Positions 28,210 through 37,101 of a DNA stretch of 64,000 bases are shown here, in pieces. A program made the position numbers and the translations under genes. This DNA comes from Nitrosomonas sp. Nm51 (lineage in GTDB: Bacteria; Pseudomonadota; Gammaproteobacteria; Burkholderiales; Nitrosomonadaceae), in the NCBI RefSeq assembly GCF_900111165.1, contig NZ_FOGH01000002.1, positions 62,001 through 126,000 of the forward strand. Direction: 5' to 3'. How positions within the stretch are numbered: the stretch's first letter is position 1; each line of letters opens with the position of its first letter. The notes beneath the pieces are model-generated. The model was given only the letters and a program-made list of their open reading frames with translations. It had not been told where the DNA came from and ran no database searches.

Positions 28210-29271
28210 GTGCATTCGGCGTTGTTTACCGGGTTTTTAGTTGTGTTATGGCTGGGAGTCAGTCTGCAGTCTGCTCAGGCGCAGTCAGCAACTTATCAAT
28301 GGCGCCTGGCCATGTCCTGGCCGGCAGGAACGCCAATGCTGCATAATGCGGCTGCGCGCTTTGCCAAAAATGTTGAGACAATGTCCGGTGGACGTTTCAG
28401 TATTATTGTTGATGCGCCCGGCAGACACAAGGCACCGCTGGATATCTTGGGTATGGTTCGCTCCGGTGCATACGAAATGGGTCATAGTGCATCGTATTAC
28501 TATAAAGGTAAGGATCCTGCCACAACTTTTTTTACCACCACACCTTTCGGCATGACACCGACGGAAATGAATGCCTGGTATTACTATGGTGGTGGACTTG
28601 AGTTGTTAAAAAAGGTGTATGCGCGTCATAACGTTGTTGCTTTCCCGGCCGGTAACACGCATATCCAGATGGGCGGCTGGTTCAGAAAAGAAATCAAATC
28701 GGTGCAGGACTTGAAAGGTTTGAAAATCCGCATGCCGGGCCATGCAGGGGAAGTGGTCGGCAGAGCGGGTATGAAGCCGGTCAGCATTCCGCCCGGCGAA
28801 CTTTATACAGCATTGGAACGCGGCACAATTGACGCAGTCGAATGGGCGGGACCGGCCAACGATATCAAAATGGGTTTTCATAAAATCGCGCCTTTTTATT
28901 ATACGGGCTGGCATGAACCGGGTGCAGAATTACATGTATTCATCAACAAACAGGAATTCGATGCGCTGCCAGACGATCTGAAAGCAATCATTGCCGTAGC
29001 GGCTAAAGAAGTATCGTTCGATATACTGTCGGAATCGTTTTATCGTAATGCGCTGGCCTGGGAAGAAATGAAACAGCGCAGTAACATAATGGTCCGAACA
29101 CTGCCGGATGATGTGCTGGAGTTGTTCAAACAGGCGAATGCCGACTTGCTCGATGAGGTGGCGGAGAAATCACAACTGGCCGGCGAGGTCATTAACAGTC
29201 AGCGCGAATTTCTTAACAAAGCGAGAAGCTGGACGACTATTACCGATGCCGATTATTTGCGTTTAAGATAA
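28210..29271 (+). CDS. TRAP-type transporter periplasmic solute-binding protein (DctP family)
   Basis: About 353 residues. A signal peptide (LFTGFLVVLWLGVSLQSAQAQ) precedes a DctP domain with WRLAMSWPAGTPML, DLKGLKIRMPG and GTIDAVEWAGPANDI, closest to members binding 2-oxo acids or similar carboxylates. The frame is open back to 28048, but that region overlaps the clpA terminator. GTG 28210 gives a proper signal peptide, though its ribosome site is weak, so the start is uncertain. No DctQ/DctM membrane genes lie nearby, so its transporter is elsewhere or absent. Confidence 0.85.
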   Translation: MHSALFTGFLVVLWLGVSLQSAQAQSATYQWRLAMSWPAGTPMLHNAAARFAKNVETMSGGRFSIIVDAPGRHKAPLDILGMVRSGAYEMGHSASYYYKGKDPATTFFTTTPFGMTPTEMNAWYYYGGGLELLKKVYARHNVVAFPAGNTHIQMGGWFRKEIKSVQDLKGLKIRMPGHAGEVVGRAGMKPVSIPPGELYTALERGTIDAVEWAGPANDIKMGFHKIAPFYYTGWHEPGAELHVFINKQEFDALPDDLKAIIAVAAKEVSFDILSESFYRNALAWEEMKQRSNIMVRTLPDDVLELFKQANADLLDEVAEKSQLAGEVINSQREFLNKARSWTTITDADYLRLR

Positions 29272-29436
29272 ATCATTTCAGCCAATTTGTTCAATTTTCC
29301 TTTCCTTAAATTCATTAATAGCGACCAATACCGTCAACACAGTTGCAACCTTAAATCTTATATTCTGCGCGCATCATTAATAGTGGTAATATATACGGTT
29401 TAACGGTTATTCTAATTTAGAAGGTCTGACGACACC

Positions 29437-30687
29437 ATGTTTTCGCAGAATCAAACGATAGAGCGCAAGGATCCGGATTTATGGCAAGCCATGCAAGGCG
29501 AGGTAAAACGGCAAGAAGAATATATTGAATTAATTGCATCTGAAAACTATGCCAGTCCTGCGGTTATGCAGGCACAAGGATCCGTGCTGACTAATAAATA
29601 CGCCGAAGGCTATCCCGGTAAGCGTTATTATGGTGGTTGTAGTTATGTAGATGTTGTAGAACAATTGGCGATAGATCGGCTAAAAGCACTGTTTGGCGCC
29701 GAGTATGTCAATGTGCAGCCGCATTCTGGTTCTCAGGCCAATGCGGCGGTGTACCTGTCTGCGCTTAAACCGGGCGATACGCTGCTGGGGATGTCGCTGG
29801 CGCATGGTGGACATCTGACGCATGGCGCGACCGTCAATATGAGCGGTAAAATTTTTCATTCAGTTTCCTATGGATTGCACCCTGAGACTGAAGAACTGGA
29901 TTACGATCAGGTTGAAGAACTGGCCCATGAACATAAGCCCAAAATGATCGTGGCCGGAGCATCAGCATATGCACGGGTTATTGACTGGAAACGGTTTCGC
30001 AAAATTGCGGATTCCATAGACGCATATTTGTTCGTCGATATGGCGCACTATGCCGGTTTGATCGCCGCCGGCTTTTATCCGAATCCGGTTGGCATTGCAG
30101 ATTTTGTGACCAGTACCACACACAAAACCCTGCGTGGTCCGCGCGGCGGGATTATTATGGCCAGACCCGAGCATGAAAAAGCGCTCAATTCGGCAATCTT
30201 CCCGCAAACACAAGGCGGCCCGCTGATGCACGTGATCGCGGCCAAGGCAGTTGCTTTCAAAGAAGCAGCGGGCAAAGAGTTTAAAAAATATCAGGAACAG
30301 GTGATTGAAAATGCGCGCGTCATGGCAAAAGTACTGAAACAACGCGGTTTGCGCATTGTATCGGGCAATACGGATTGCCATATGTTTCTGGTAGATTTGC
30401 AGACGATTCAGCTTACCGGTAAAGAAGCGGAAGCTGCACTCGAGCATGCGCATATCACAGTGAACAAAAATGCGATTCCCAATGATCCGCAAAAACCGTT
30501 TGTCACCAGCGGTATCCGTATCGGCACACCCGCAATGACCACACGCGGGTTCACGGAAATTGAGTCGGAACAACTTGCGAACATGATAGCCAGTGTGCTC
30601 GAGGCACCGGATGATTCAACGGTTATATCACGCATCGCTAAGGAAGCAAAAGCACTCTGCGCCAAATTTCCGGTTTACGGTAAATAA
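29437..30687 (+). CDS. glyA: Serine hydroxymethyltransferase
   Basis: A 416-residue PLP enzyme interconverting serine and glycine with tetrahydrofolate. It shows [14 protein letters not shown] near the N-terminus, the PLP-lysine motif [13 protein letters not shown] (about residue 230) and the C-terminal [14 protein letters not shown]. Length is that of the family. It leads a probable glyA-nrdR-ribD set on the plus strand, an order common in proteobacteria. No glycine riboswitch-like structure was seen in the 165-base leader. Confidence 0.97.
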   Translation: MFSQNQTIERKDPDLWQAMQGEVKRQEEYIELIASENYASPAVMQAQGSVLTNKYAEGYPGKRYYGGCSYVDVVEQLAIDRLKALFGAEYVNVQPHSGSQANAAVYLSALKPGDTLLGMSLAHGGHLTHGATVNMSGKIFHSVSYGLHPETEELDYDQVEELAHEHKPKMIVAGASAYARVIDWKRFRKIADSIDAYLFVDMAHYAGLIAAGFYPNPVGIADFVTSTTHKTLRGPRGGIIMARPEHEKALNSAIFPQTQGGPLMHVIAAKAVAFKEAAGKEFKKYQEQVIENARVMAKVLKQRGLRIVSGNTDCHMFLVDLQTIQLTGKEAEAALEHAHITVNKNAIPNDPQKPFVTSGIRIGTPAMTTRGFTEIESEQLANMIASVLEAPDDSTVISRIAKEAKALCAKFPVYGK

Positions 30688-30757
30688 GAGCAAAAGCATT
30701 TTCTGACCCCCTAAGTGATTTGAAATCGAAGAAATTGGGTGAGACGAGCAGTCGCTT

Positions 30758-31249
30758 ATGAAATGTCCGTTCTGTAACGCGGAGGACACTAATGTCATCG
30801 ATTCGCGGGTGAGCGAAGAAGGCAACCGTATTCGCCGCAGACGGCGCTGTCCTGCCTGCGGCAAGCGTTTTACCACATACGAAACAGTCGAATTGCGTTT
30901 GCCCCAAGTAGTCAAACATGATGGTACACGGGCAGAGTTCGACCGCAATAAATTACTTACAGGGTTTAAACGTGCGCTGCACAAGCGTCCGGTGCCAACT
31001 GATTATGTAGATGCGGCGATTGACCGCATCGTACAGAAGTTTCTGAGCCTGGGAGAGCGTGAAATATCTTCCCGTAGCATTGGCGAAAGCGTCATGCACG
31101 AACTCTATAAACTGGATAAAGTCGCTTACATCCGATTTGCATCGGTCTACAAAAGTTTTCAGGATGTTGACGATTTCCGCGATGCAATCCGTGAGGTAAA
31201 CAAAGTCAATTCAGCCAAGGCAAATACCAATGGCAACAAGCCAGAATAA
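30758..31249 (+). CDS. nrdR: Transcriptional repressor NrdR
   Basis: A 163-residue regulator of ribonucleotide reductase genes. The zinc ribbon has C3-x2-C6 and C31-x2-C34, followed by an ATP-cone domain (about 49-139) that senses ATP/dATP. It starts 70 bases after glyA and precedes ribD by about 70 bases. No nrd gene is in the window, so its targets lie elsewhere. Confidence 0.96.
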   Translation: MKCPFCNAEDTNVIDSRVSEEGNRIRRRRRCPACGKRFTTYETVELRLPQVVKHDGTRAEFDRNKLLTGFKRALHKRPVPTDYVDAAIDRIVQKFLSLGEREISSRSIGESVMHELYKLDKVAYIRFASVYKSFQDVDDFRDAIREVNKVNSAKANTNGNKPE

Positions 31250-31321
31250 AACCAACAGCAGTCTTTTTATGACGAATAGCGACAAACGTTATACGGAACG
31301 CGGTTGAACCGGGAAGCCGTC

Positions 31322-32410
31322 ATGTTTTCCTCCAAAGATTATATGTTCATGGCGCATGCCGTGCGGCTTGCGGAAAAAGGGTTGTATACGGCGACGCCGA
31401 ACCCGCGCGTCGGGTGCGTAATAACCCGGAATGATCAGATTGTCGGCAGCGGTTGGCATGAAAAGGCCGGACAGGCGCATGCGGAAATCAATGCATTGGC
31501 GATGGCCGGTGATAAGGCGCGTGGTGCAACCGCCTATGTAACTTTAGAGCCATGCACTCATCACGGACGCACGCCACCCTGTGTCGAAGCGTTAATCAGG
31601 GCTGCAGTCGCCCGTGTGGTCATTGCCATGGAAGACCCCAACCCACTGGTATCCGGCAGCGGTATTGAAACGCTGAAACAGGTCGGCATTGCAGTCCAGT
31701 CAGGGTTGTTGCAAGAGCAGGCGCTGGCGCTCAATCCCGGTTTCGTAAAACGCATGCAGCGTGGCAGGCCTTGGGTACGGTTGAAAACTGCTGTAAGCCT
31801 CGATGGCAAAACCGCATTGCGTAACGGACAGAGCCAGTGGATCAGCTCTGAAGCGGCGCGTATAGACGGCCACCGCTGGCGTGCGCGTTCCTGCGCAGTC
31901 ATGACCGGTATCGGCACCATACTCGCCGATAACGCGCAATTGACCGTGCGCCATATCCCTGTGTCACGGCAGCCCAAAAAGGTCATTATCGATAACCGTC
32001 TGGCGATACCAGTTGATGCCCGGGTATTGCAAGGTGAAGATGTTTTCATCTTTACGGGCTCTATTGAAGAAACCTCCAAGACCGACACACTGGAAAAAAT
32101 GGGCACAGCCCAAATCATTGTTTTCGAAGGCTCCGGTCACCGGACAAATCTGAACCGGATGATGGAAACACTGGCAAAACTGGCGCTAAACGAAGTCCTG
32201 GTCGAGGCCGGCTCTGGGCTCAGCGGCGCATTGATCCAGGCCGGACTCGTCGATGAACTGATTATCTACATGGCGCCCAGTCTGTTGGGGGATGCGGCAA
32301 AAAGCATGTTTCAATTATCCGAGATGGTCAATCTGGGTCAAAAAATTGCTTTAAGCATAGAAGATGTACGGATGATCGGGCGGGATATCCGGGTAATAGC
32401 AAGACTTTAA
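31322..32410 (+). CDS. ribD: Riboflavin biosynthesis bifunctional deaminase/reductase
   Basis: A 362-residue enzyme for the second and third steps of riboflavin synthesis. The N-terminal deaminase has HAEINAL and PCTHHGRTPPC zinc ligands, and the C-terminal reductase begins near PWVRLKTAVSLDGKTA. ATG 31322 is used, with GGGAAG 6 bases upstream; an in-frame TTG at 31304 is less likely. Length is normal for the family. Confidence 0.95.
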   Translation: MFSSKDYMFMAHAVRLAEKGLYTATPNPRVGCVITRNDQIVGSGWHEKAGQAHAEINALAMAGDKARGATAYVTLEPCTHHGRTPPCVEALIRAAVARVVIAMEDPNPLVSGSGIETLKQVGIAVQSGLLQEQALALNPGFVKRMQRGRPWVRLKTAVSLDGKTALRNGQSQWISSEAARIDGHRWRARSCAVMTGIGTILADNAQLTVRHIPVSRQPKKVIIDNRLAIPVDARVLQGEDVFIFTGSIEETSKTDTLEKMGTAQIIVFEGSGHRTNLNRMMETLAKLALNEVLVEAGSGLSGALIQAGLVDELIIYMAPSLLGDAAKSMFQLSEMVNLGQKIALSIEDVRMIGRDIRVIARL

Positions 32411-32478
32411 GACGGCTCTTGACTTTTACGTATAAATCCGATCATGCATAATACGGGCTGATAAGAAAAAAGCCTGTC

Positions 32479-35400
32479 ATGAGTTGGAAAAAACAATTAA
32501 TCGATGTCGTGTTTTTCAGTGGGCTGGGCAGTGTGCTGGCCAAAGCGCTACCTGAACACTGGCAGCGCCGTGTAAACGAACGGCTGGGCGATTTTAATCC
32601 TTACAACGTTATCGCAGGCAATCAGGATTTGGTGCGCGCGGCGCGGCTGGCGTGGATCAAAGCTGCGCTGGAAGTGCTGGATGCAGCCAAAGAGAGCGCA
32701 CAGTCCAGCGGCAGAGAGGAATTTGATCAAAAGAATGATATTCTGCGTTTTGAGTCGGTAGCACGCCAAAGCTTGATCAAAATTCGATCCGATGCATTTG
32801 ACCGGCGCACCCATCCCGGTGCTACGCCGATTGATGCGCATCTGAAAACAATCATCGAGGGAACATCGGAATTCATCGCGCCGGATGAAAATCCTGCGCT
32901 GGATCAGTCGCCAGCCCTGGACTTCGACAATACGCTCGCGGCGGTTACCGGCAGGTCGGCGAATGAAATACCTGCCATGTTCAGACAGATTGCGCGAGAC
33001 GGTCTTCCTACGGTAAATCAAGGTGAGAAGCGGCCATTTGGCGAACTAGTTTTTGCCGCATTTGCGGAAATACTGAAAAGCCCGGATCAGTACCCGGAAG
33101 CCTATCCGGCGTTTACTATCGCTACGCTGGATGCCGCGCGTAAGCTTTCAGAGGAAATACTGACAGCTGTCCGGGGCATTGACGGCAAAGTGGATCAACT
33201 GATTGTGCAGACCGATGCGCTGGCTGTCTTTCAAACCGGTGCAAAAACATACCTCGAACTGTTGCCACGGCTTCTGGAAGGACAGGAGCGGCTTGAAGCA
33301 CTGGCACTGACTACTCTGAACGGTGTTCAGGCGGTCAAAACAGATACGGAAGAAATCAAGGATGTTCTACATCGTATTGAACAATCCGCAAAATCGAACC
33401 CTGCCGCCAGCGAGGAAGAAGTGCTGGCCGAATATTCAAAACTGCTCGCTCAGCTTGACCGGCGTGAATTCAGGCAAATACTCAATGCGGTTCCTGAAAG
33501 CCTGAACACTTTCCGCGCACAGTGCATTGCCCGCTGGTCGCAACCCCTGTATGCCATTGACAAGCAGTTCACGCCATTGACATTGCTGCTTGATCAGGGC
33601 GATGAACATGAGGGTGAACGTTACCGGAGAAGCCGACCATACCATGATCTGCGCGATATTTTAACCGCGGTGGACGCTGCAACAGAACCCGTTATTGCCG
33701 TGACCGGCGGGCCGGGCAGCGGTAAAAGTACGTTGCTGCGCCGTTTGGAGCTAGACCTTGCCAGCAGCGCTTTGCGTTCTGAGGATGTGGATGCGCCACT
33801 GACAATGTTCTTGCCGCTGAATGACTTTGGCGATAAAAACAGCTTCCCTAAACCGGCTGACTGGATTAAGGAAAGTTGGGATCAAAATAAAAAATTGTGG
33901 TTGTCTTCTCAAGACTTGCTTCGCCAGCCACTTATCCTGTTGCTCGATGGTTTGAACGAAATGCCGCGCGTGGACCGCGCGGATTATGATGCACGGCTGG
34001 CGGCCTGGAAAAATTTTTTAAACGATCTGGCGTTGAATCATCCGAGTGTGCGCGTCATTTTCAGTTGCCGCACGCTGGATTACGGCACTAAATTAACCAC
34101 CAAAGACCTGCCGCGTGTGCCGCAGGTGGAGGTCACGTTACTGGATGATGCGCAGGTAGAGAAATTTCTGCATGTGTACAGCCCGGACACTGCGGTGCAT
34201 TTGTGGGATCAACTCAAGGATTCTGAACAGCTTGAATTGTACCGGTCGCCGTATTATCTCAAGTTGCTGATCGATCAGACCAGCGACGGCCGGATACCCG
34301 AAGGCCGCGCGGCATTGTTTACCGGTTTTGTGCGCGCCATGCTCGCGCGTGAAATGGACAACACTCGTTTGTGCAATGCGGATTGGCTGTTGACGGAACG
34401 TGATCTGAAACGGATCGGGCATTGGCGCGATGCTTATGAGCTGCCAAACCGTGGCGTTTTGTTTAATGCGCTGGCCGATTTTGCGTTTCAATTGCAAACC
34501 CAGCGCAACGATGGCGATACCGATAACGCCGGTAACACAATGCAAGTACGTATCGATATTGACGATGCCCTCAAGTGTTTATCGGCGCAGATACCGGATG
34601 CGCCGCAACAGGAACGCTTGCTCGGTGCCGCGGTTGATCTGCAGATTCTGGATATGCCGGGTGACGATGTGCTGTTTGTGCATCAGTTGTTGCAGGAGTA
34701 TTTTGCCGCGCGGCATCTGGCTGAACAGTTTAATAATGCCGGAAATGCCGGGGAACAGACCGCAAGCCTCGATTGGGTCCAAACAGCCTGGCTTGAGGGC
34801 GATATTTCGCCGACTGTGCGGGAGGTGCTTGCAACCTTGCCGCGCTCGGGCACTTTGCCCGCTCTGCCGACAACCGGCTGGGAGGAAACATTCATGCTTG
34901 CGGCGGCGATGACTAATGCGCCCGACGATTTTCTGCATATGCTGGCGCAAGTAAACCTGCCGCTCGCAGGACGCTGCGCGGCGCAGCCGGATGTAAAAAT
35001 TTCAGATGCGTTGCGCCGCGATTTACAGCAACGGCTGGTTGCGCGCAGCCGCGATTCCGGGGTTGATTTGCGCGCACGCATCCATGCCGGTGACGCGCTC
35101 GGCCGGTTGGGCGACCCGCGTTTTGAACCGCGTCAGGGTAAATATGGCCGTTATTTGTTGCCGCCGATGGTTGAAGTCGAAGGTGGAATCTACAGCATTG
35201 GCAGCGATGAAGGCATCGAAGACGATGAATCACCGCGGCATGACGTCGAGCTAACGCCGTTTGCGCTGGGCCAGTTTCCGGTCACCAACGCGGAATTCAA
35301 ATGTTTTATCGATGCCGGTGGTTACGACGATGAATGCTGGTGGGACACGCCGCAGGCGCAGCGCTGGCAACGCGGCGAAAGTACAGGTGAAGCAGGCCGG

Positions 35401-36105
35401 GTAAACTGGCGTTACTTCCGTAACCAGTTTAAAAGCGATGCGGCATATTTTAAGCAACTCGCCGATGAACAAGCCTGGACTGAAGAAAGCATCCAGCAAT
35501 GGAAAGGGTACATTGGCATGACCGATGAAGCCTTTGAAGCGTTGTTGGAAGATCAATGGCCCCACCAGCGTTTTATGTTGCCACAGCTTTGGAACGATCC
35601 CAAATATAATGCGCCTGCGCAACCGGTTGTCGGGATTTGCTGGTTCGAAGCGCGTGCGTATTGCGACTGGCTCAGTGCGCAAACAGGACAAAATTACCGC
35701 TTACCGGCCGAGGCGGAATGGGAAGCCGCAGCAGGCGGCAAAGCGGGCAGACGCTATCCGTGGGGCGATACATTCGATGCAACAATGTGCAATACGATCG
35801 AAACCCGGTTGCGGCGCGTAACCCCGGTTGGTATTTTTCCAGCCGGCGATACACCGGCGCCGGCATCAGAGGCCGGTATTGCGGATTTGCCGGGCAACGT
35901 CTGGGAATGGACCGACAGTCACTATCAGGCTTATCCGTACCGTGCCGATGACGGCCGGGAAGCGGTCGATAGCGGCGCGGGGCGTGTTATCCGCGGTGGT
36001 TCCTGGAACTACGACGGCTGGCTCGTTCGTTCTGCTCTCCGCGGCAGGTACGGCCCTGACGGGCGTGGCAACGGTCTTGGTTTCCGTCTTGCCCTAGGTC
36101 ATTGA
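32479..36105 (+). CDS. Giant NACHT NTPase fused to a C-terminal FGE-sulfatase/C-type-lectin-like domain; possible DGR target
   Basis: 1208 residues. Residues 1-400 are helical and unrecognised. A NACHT-type STAND NTPase follows: Walker A GGPGSGKST near 410-418, Walker B LILLLDGLNE near 485-494, sensor-like FSCRTLDYG, winged-helix part and QLLQEYFAARHLAEQ near 735-750. A formylglycine-generating-enzyme-like domain covers about 898-1206 (SIGSDEG, PVTNAEFKCFI, LPAEAEWEAAAGG, DLPGNVWEWTDS, GGSWN). FGE-fold C-termini of this kind are ligand-binding surfaces rather than enzymes in many retroelement-diversified proteins, and STAND proteins are often signal-sensing switches, some in antiphage defence. 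Start: AGAAAAAAGCCTGTC before the ATG is only a fair ribosome site. GC content is higher than in the flanking housekeeping genes. Target and ligand unknown. Confidence 0.85.
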   Translation: MSWKKQLIDVVFFSGLGSVLAKALPEHWQRRVNERLGDFNPYNVIAGNQDLVRAARLAWIKAALEVLDAAKESAQSSGREEFDQKNDILRFESVARQSLIKIRSDAFDRRTHPGATPIDAHLKTIIEGTSEFIAPDENPALDQSPALDFDNTLAAVTGRSANEIPAMFRQIARDGLPTVNQGEKRPFGELVFAAFAEILKSPDQYPEAYPAFTIATLDAARKLSEEILTAVRGIDGKVDQLIVQTDALAVFQTGAKTYLELLPRLLEGQERLEALALTTLNGVQAVKTDTEEIKDVLHRIEQSAKSNPAASEEEVLAEYSKLLAQLDRREFRQILNAVPESLNTFRAQCIARWSQPLYAIDKQFTPLTLLLDQGDEHEGERYRRSRPYHDLRDILTAVDAATEPVIAVTGGPGSGKSTLLRRLELDLASSALRSEDVDAPLTMFLPLNDFGDKNSFPKPADWIKESWDQNKKLWLSSQDLLRQPLILLLDGLNEMPRVDRADYDARLAAWKNFLNDLALNHPSVRVIFSCRTLDYGTKLTTKDLPRVPQVEVTLLDDAQVEKFLHVYSPDTAVHLWDQLKDSEQLELYRSPYYLKLLIDQTSDGRIPEGRAALFTGFVRAMLAREMDNTRLCNADWLLTERDLKRIGHWRDAYELPNRGVLFNALADFAFQLQTQRNDGDTDNAGNTMQVRIDIDDALKCLSAQIPDAPQQERLLGAAVDLQILDMPGDDVLFVHQLLQEYFAARHLAEQFNNAGNAGEQTASLDWVQTAWLEGDISPTVREVLATLPRSGTLPALPTTGWEETFMLAAAMTNAPDDFLHMLAQVNLPLAGRCAAQPDVKISDALRRDLQQRLVARSRDSGVDLRARIHAGDALGRLGDPRFEPRQGKYGRYLLPPMVEVEGGIYSIGSDEGIEDDESPRHDVELTPFALGQFPVTNAEFKCFIDAGGYDDECWWDTPQAQRWQRGESTGEAGRVNWRYFRNQFKSDAAYFKQLADEQAWTEESIQQWKGYIGMTDEAFEALLEDQWPHQRFMLPQLWNDPKYNAPAQPVVGICWFEARAYCDWLSAQTGQNYRLPAEAEWEAAAGGKAGRRYPWGDTFDATMCNTIETRLRRVTPVGIFPAGDTPAPASEAGIADLPGNVWEWTDSHYQAYPYRADDGREAVDSGAGRVIRGGSWNYDGWLVRSALRGRYGPDGRGNGLGFRLALGH
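35983..36102 (+). other. Candidate variable region (VR) of a diversity-generating retroelement target
   Basis: The last 40 codons encode GRVIRGGSWNYDGW, then RSALRGRYGPDGRGNGLGFR. This matches the RSAxRxRxxPDxRxxxxGFR spacing of known FGE-fold variable regions, where x is an AAC codon in the template. At the x and neighbouring positions the codons are AAC, TAC, GAC, GGC, TGG, CTC, GGC, TAC, GGC, GGG, GGC, AAC, GGT, nine of them or more ending in C. The interleaved constant codons mostly end in T. No template repeat or reverse transcriptase occurs in this window, so ordinary FGE-family divergence remains possible. Confidence 0.5.
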
Positions 36106-36111
36106 GCTCAA

Positions 36112-36140
36112 GACAGGCAAGTCAGACAGGGTTTGCCGTC
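36112..36140 (+). other. Hairpin just after the NACHT-FGE gene
   Basis: GAC(A)GGCAA pairs with TTGCCGTC (8 bp with one bulged A) around a 12-base loop, 6 bases past the stop. There is no T tract, so it is a poor terminator. Hairpins at this position are required for retrohoming in studied diversity-generating retroelements, which makes it worth recording. Confidence 0.45.
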
Positions 36141-36281
36141 AGCCGCCACTTGGCAACCGTGCGTCGGAGCGCGCGGAAGGACAAATGGCGGATGGCGGCA
36201 ATGCGTCGGAACAGCATTGATGCGGTTCTAATGCCGTAATATCAATGATGTTACGGGTCAAGCCTGCCGGATGAACATCGT

Positions 36282-36352
36282 GTAGGATGTGCTGACGCAG
36301 GAAGCGCATCAACTGATGTGCCGACAAAGAAAGCGCATCAACCGATGTGCAA
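36282..36352. repeat. REP-like repeat pair, left side of the RAYT gene
   Basis: Two units containing GCGCATCAAC-(T/C)-GATGTGC, at 36282-36322 and 36329-36352. The first unit is the inverse of the sequence at 36997-37037 with about 38 of 41 bases matching. The second matches 36968-36990 in inverse orientation. A third weaker unit (GCGTATTCATTGATGC) follows at 36361. Confidence 0.8.
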
Positions 36353-36413
36353 TAAAGAGAGCGTATTCATTGATGCTGATTGAGAAGCCCTATGATGACG
36401 GAGAAATAAACCC

Positions 36414-36944
36414 ATGACCGCATACCGGCGTATTCATGCACCCGGTGCTTCCTGGTTTTTTACCGTCAATCTTGCTGCGCGAAAAAACAACCGGCTGCTG
36501 GTCGACAACATTGATTTATTGCGCGAAGCGTTTGATACTGTCAAACAGCGCCGCGCGTTTCGTATCGACGCCGTGGTGATTTTGCCGGATCATCTGCATT
36601 GCATCTGGACATTGCCGCCATCGGATGCAGATTTTTCCACCCGGTGGAATATGATCAAAGGATATTTCTCACGTCATATCGAAACAGGCGAGTCTATCTC
36701 TGCGAGCCGCCAATCCCGGCGCGAAAGAGGCATATGGCAGCGCCGCTTCTGGGAGCATTTGCTGCGTGATCAGAACGACTTTAACCGGCATGCGGATTAT
36801 ATTCATTGGAATCCCGTTAAGCATGGGTGGGTCGAAAAGGTGCGTGATTGGCCGTATTCCAGTTTTCACCGGCACGTGAAACAAGGTGTTTATCCGGAAG
36901 ACTGGGGAACTGTTGCGCATGGCGAGATAGACGTTATTGAATAA
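36414..36944 (+). CDS. REP-associated tyrosine transposase (RAYT, Y1 family)
   Basis: A 176-residue Y1 HUH-type nuclease. VILPDHLHCIWTLP carries the HxH metal-binding motif, and YIHWNPVKHGWV with the following WPYSSFHRHVKQG the catalytic-tyrosine helix region of RAYTs. The full length and intact motifs suggest activity. It is framed by inverted REP-like units on both sides, which these enzymes nick and mobilise. Single-copy RAYTs are usually vertically kept rather than insertion sequences, so this is listed as a gene and the repeats separately. Confidence 0.9.
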   Translation: MTAYRRIHAPGASWFFTVNLAARKNNRLLVDNIDLLREAFDTVKQRRAFRIDAVVILPDHLHCIWTLPPSDADFSTRWNMIKGYFSRHIETGESISASRQSRRERGIWQRRFWEHLLRDQNDFNRHADYIHWNPVKHGWVEKVRDWPYSSFHRHVKQGVYPEDWGTVAHGEIDVIE

Positions 36945-36967
36945 CGGGGTGGTGTGTCTCATGTGCC

Positions 36968-37037
36968 GGCACATCGGTTGATGCGCTTCCTGTATCGGTG
37001 CATCAGTTGATGCGCTTCCTGCGTCAGCGCATCCTAC
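36968..37037. repeat. REP-like repeat pair, right side of the RAYT gene
   Basis: Units GCACATCGGTTGATGCGCTTCC (36969-36990) and GCATCAGTTGATGCGCTTCC (from 36999, running on to CATCCTAC at 37037) are arranged head to tail and inverted relative to the left-hand pair. Confidence 0.8.
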
Positions 37038-37101
37038 GGGATTTGAGAAGGGTTTGTCGGGTATGAAGTTTTGATGTGTTCATCGATGAATTGACCGTCT
37101 A

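Noticed and set aside
36414-36944. The RAYT as the reverse transcriptase needed by the candidate variable region
   Set aside because: It is a Y1 HUH nuclease without reverse-transcriptase motifs; its proximity is not evidence of a retroelement function.
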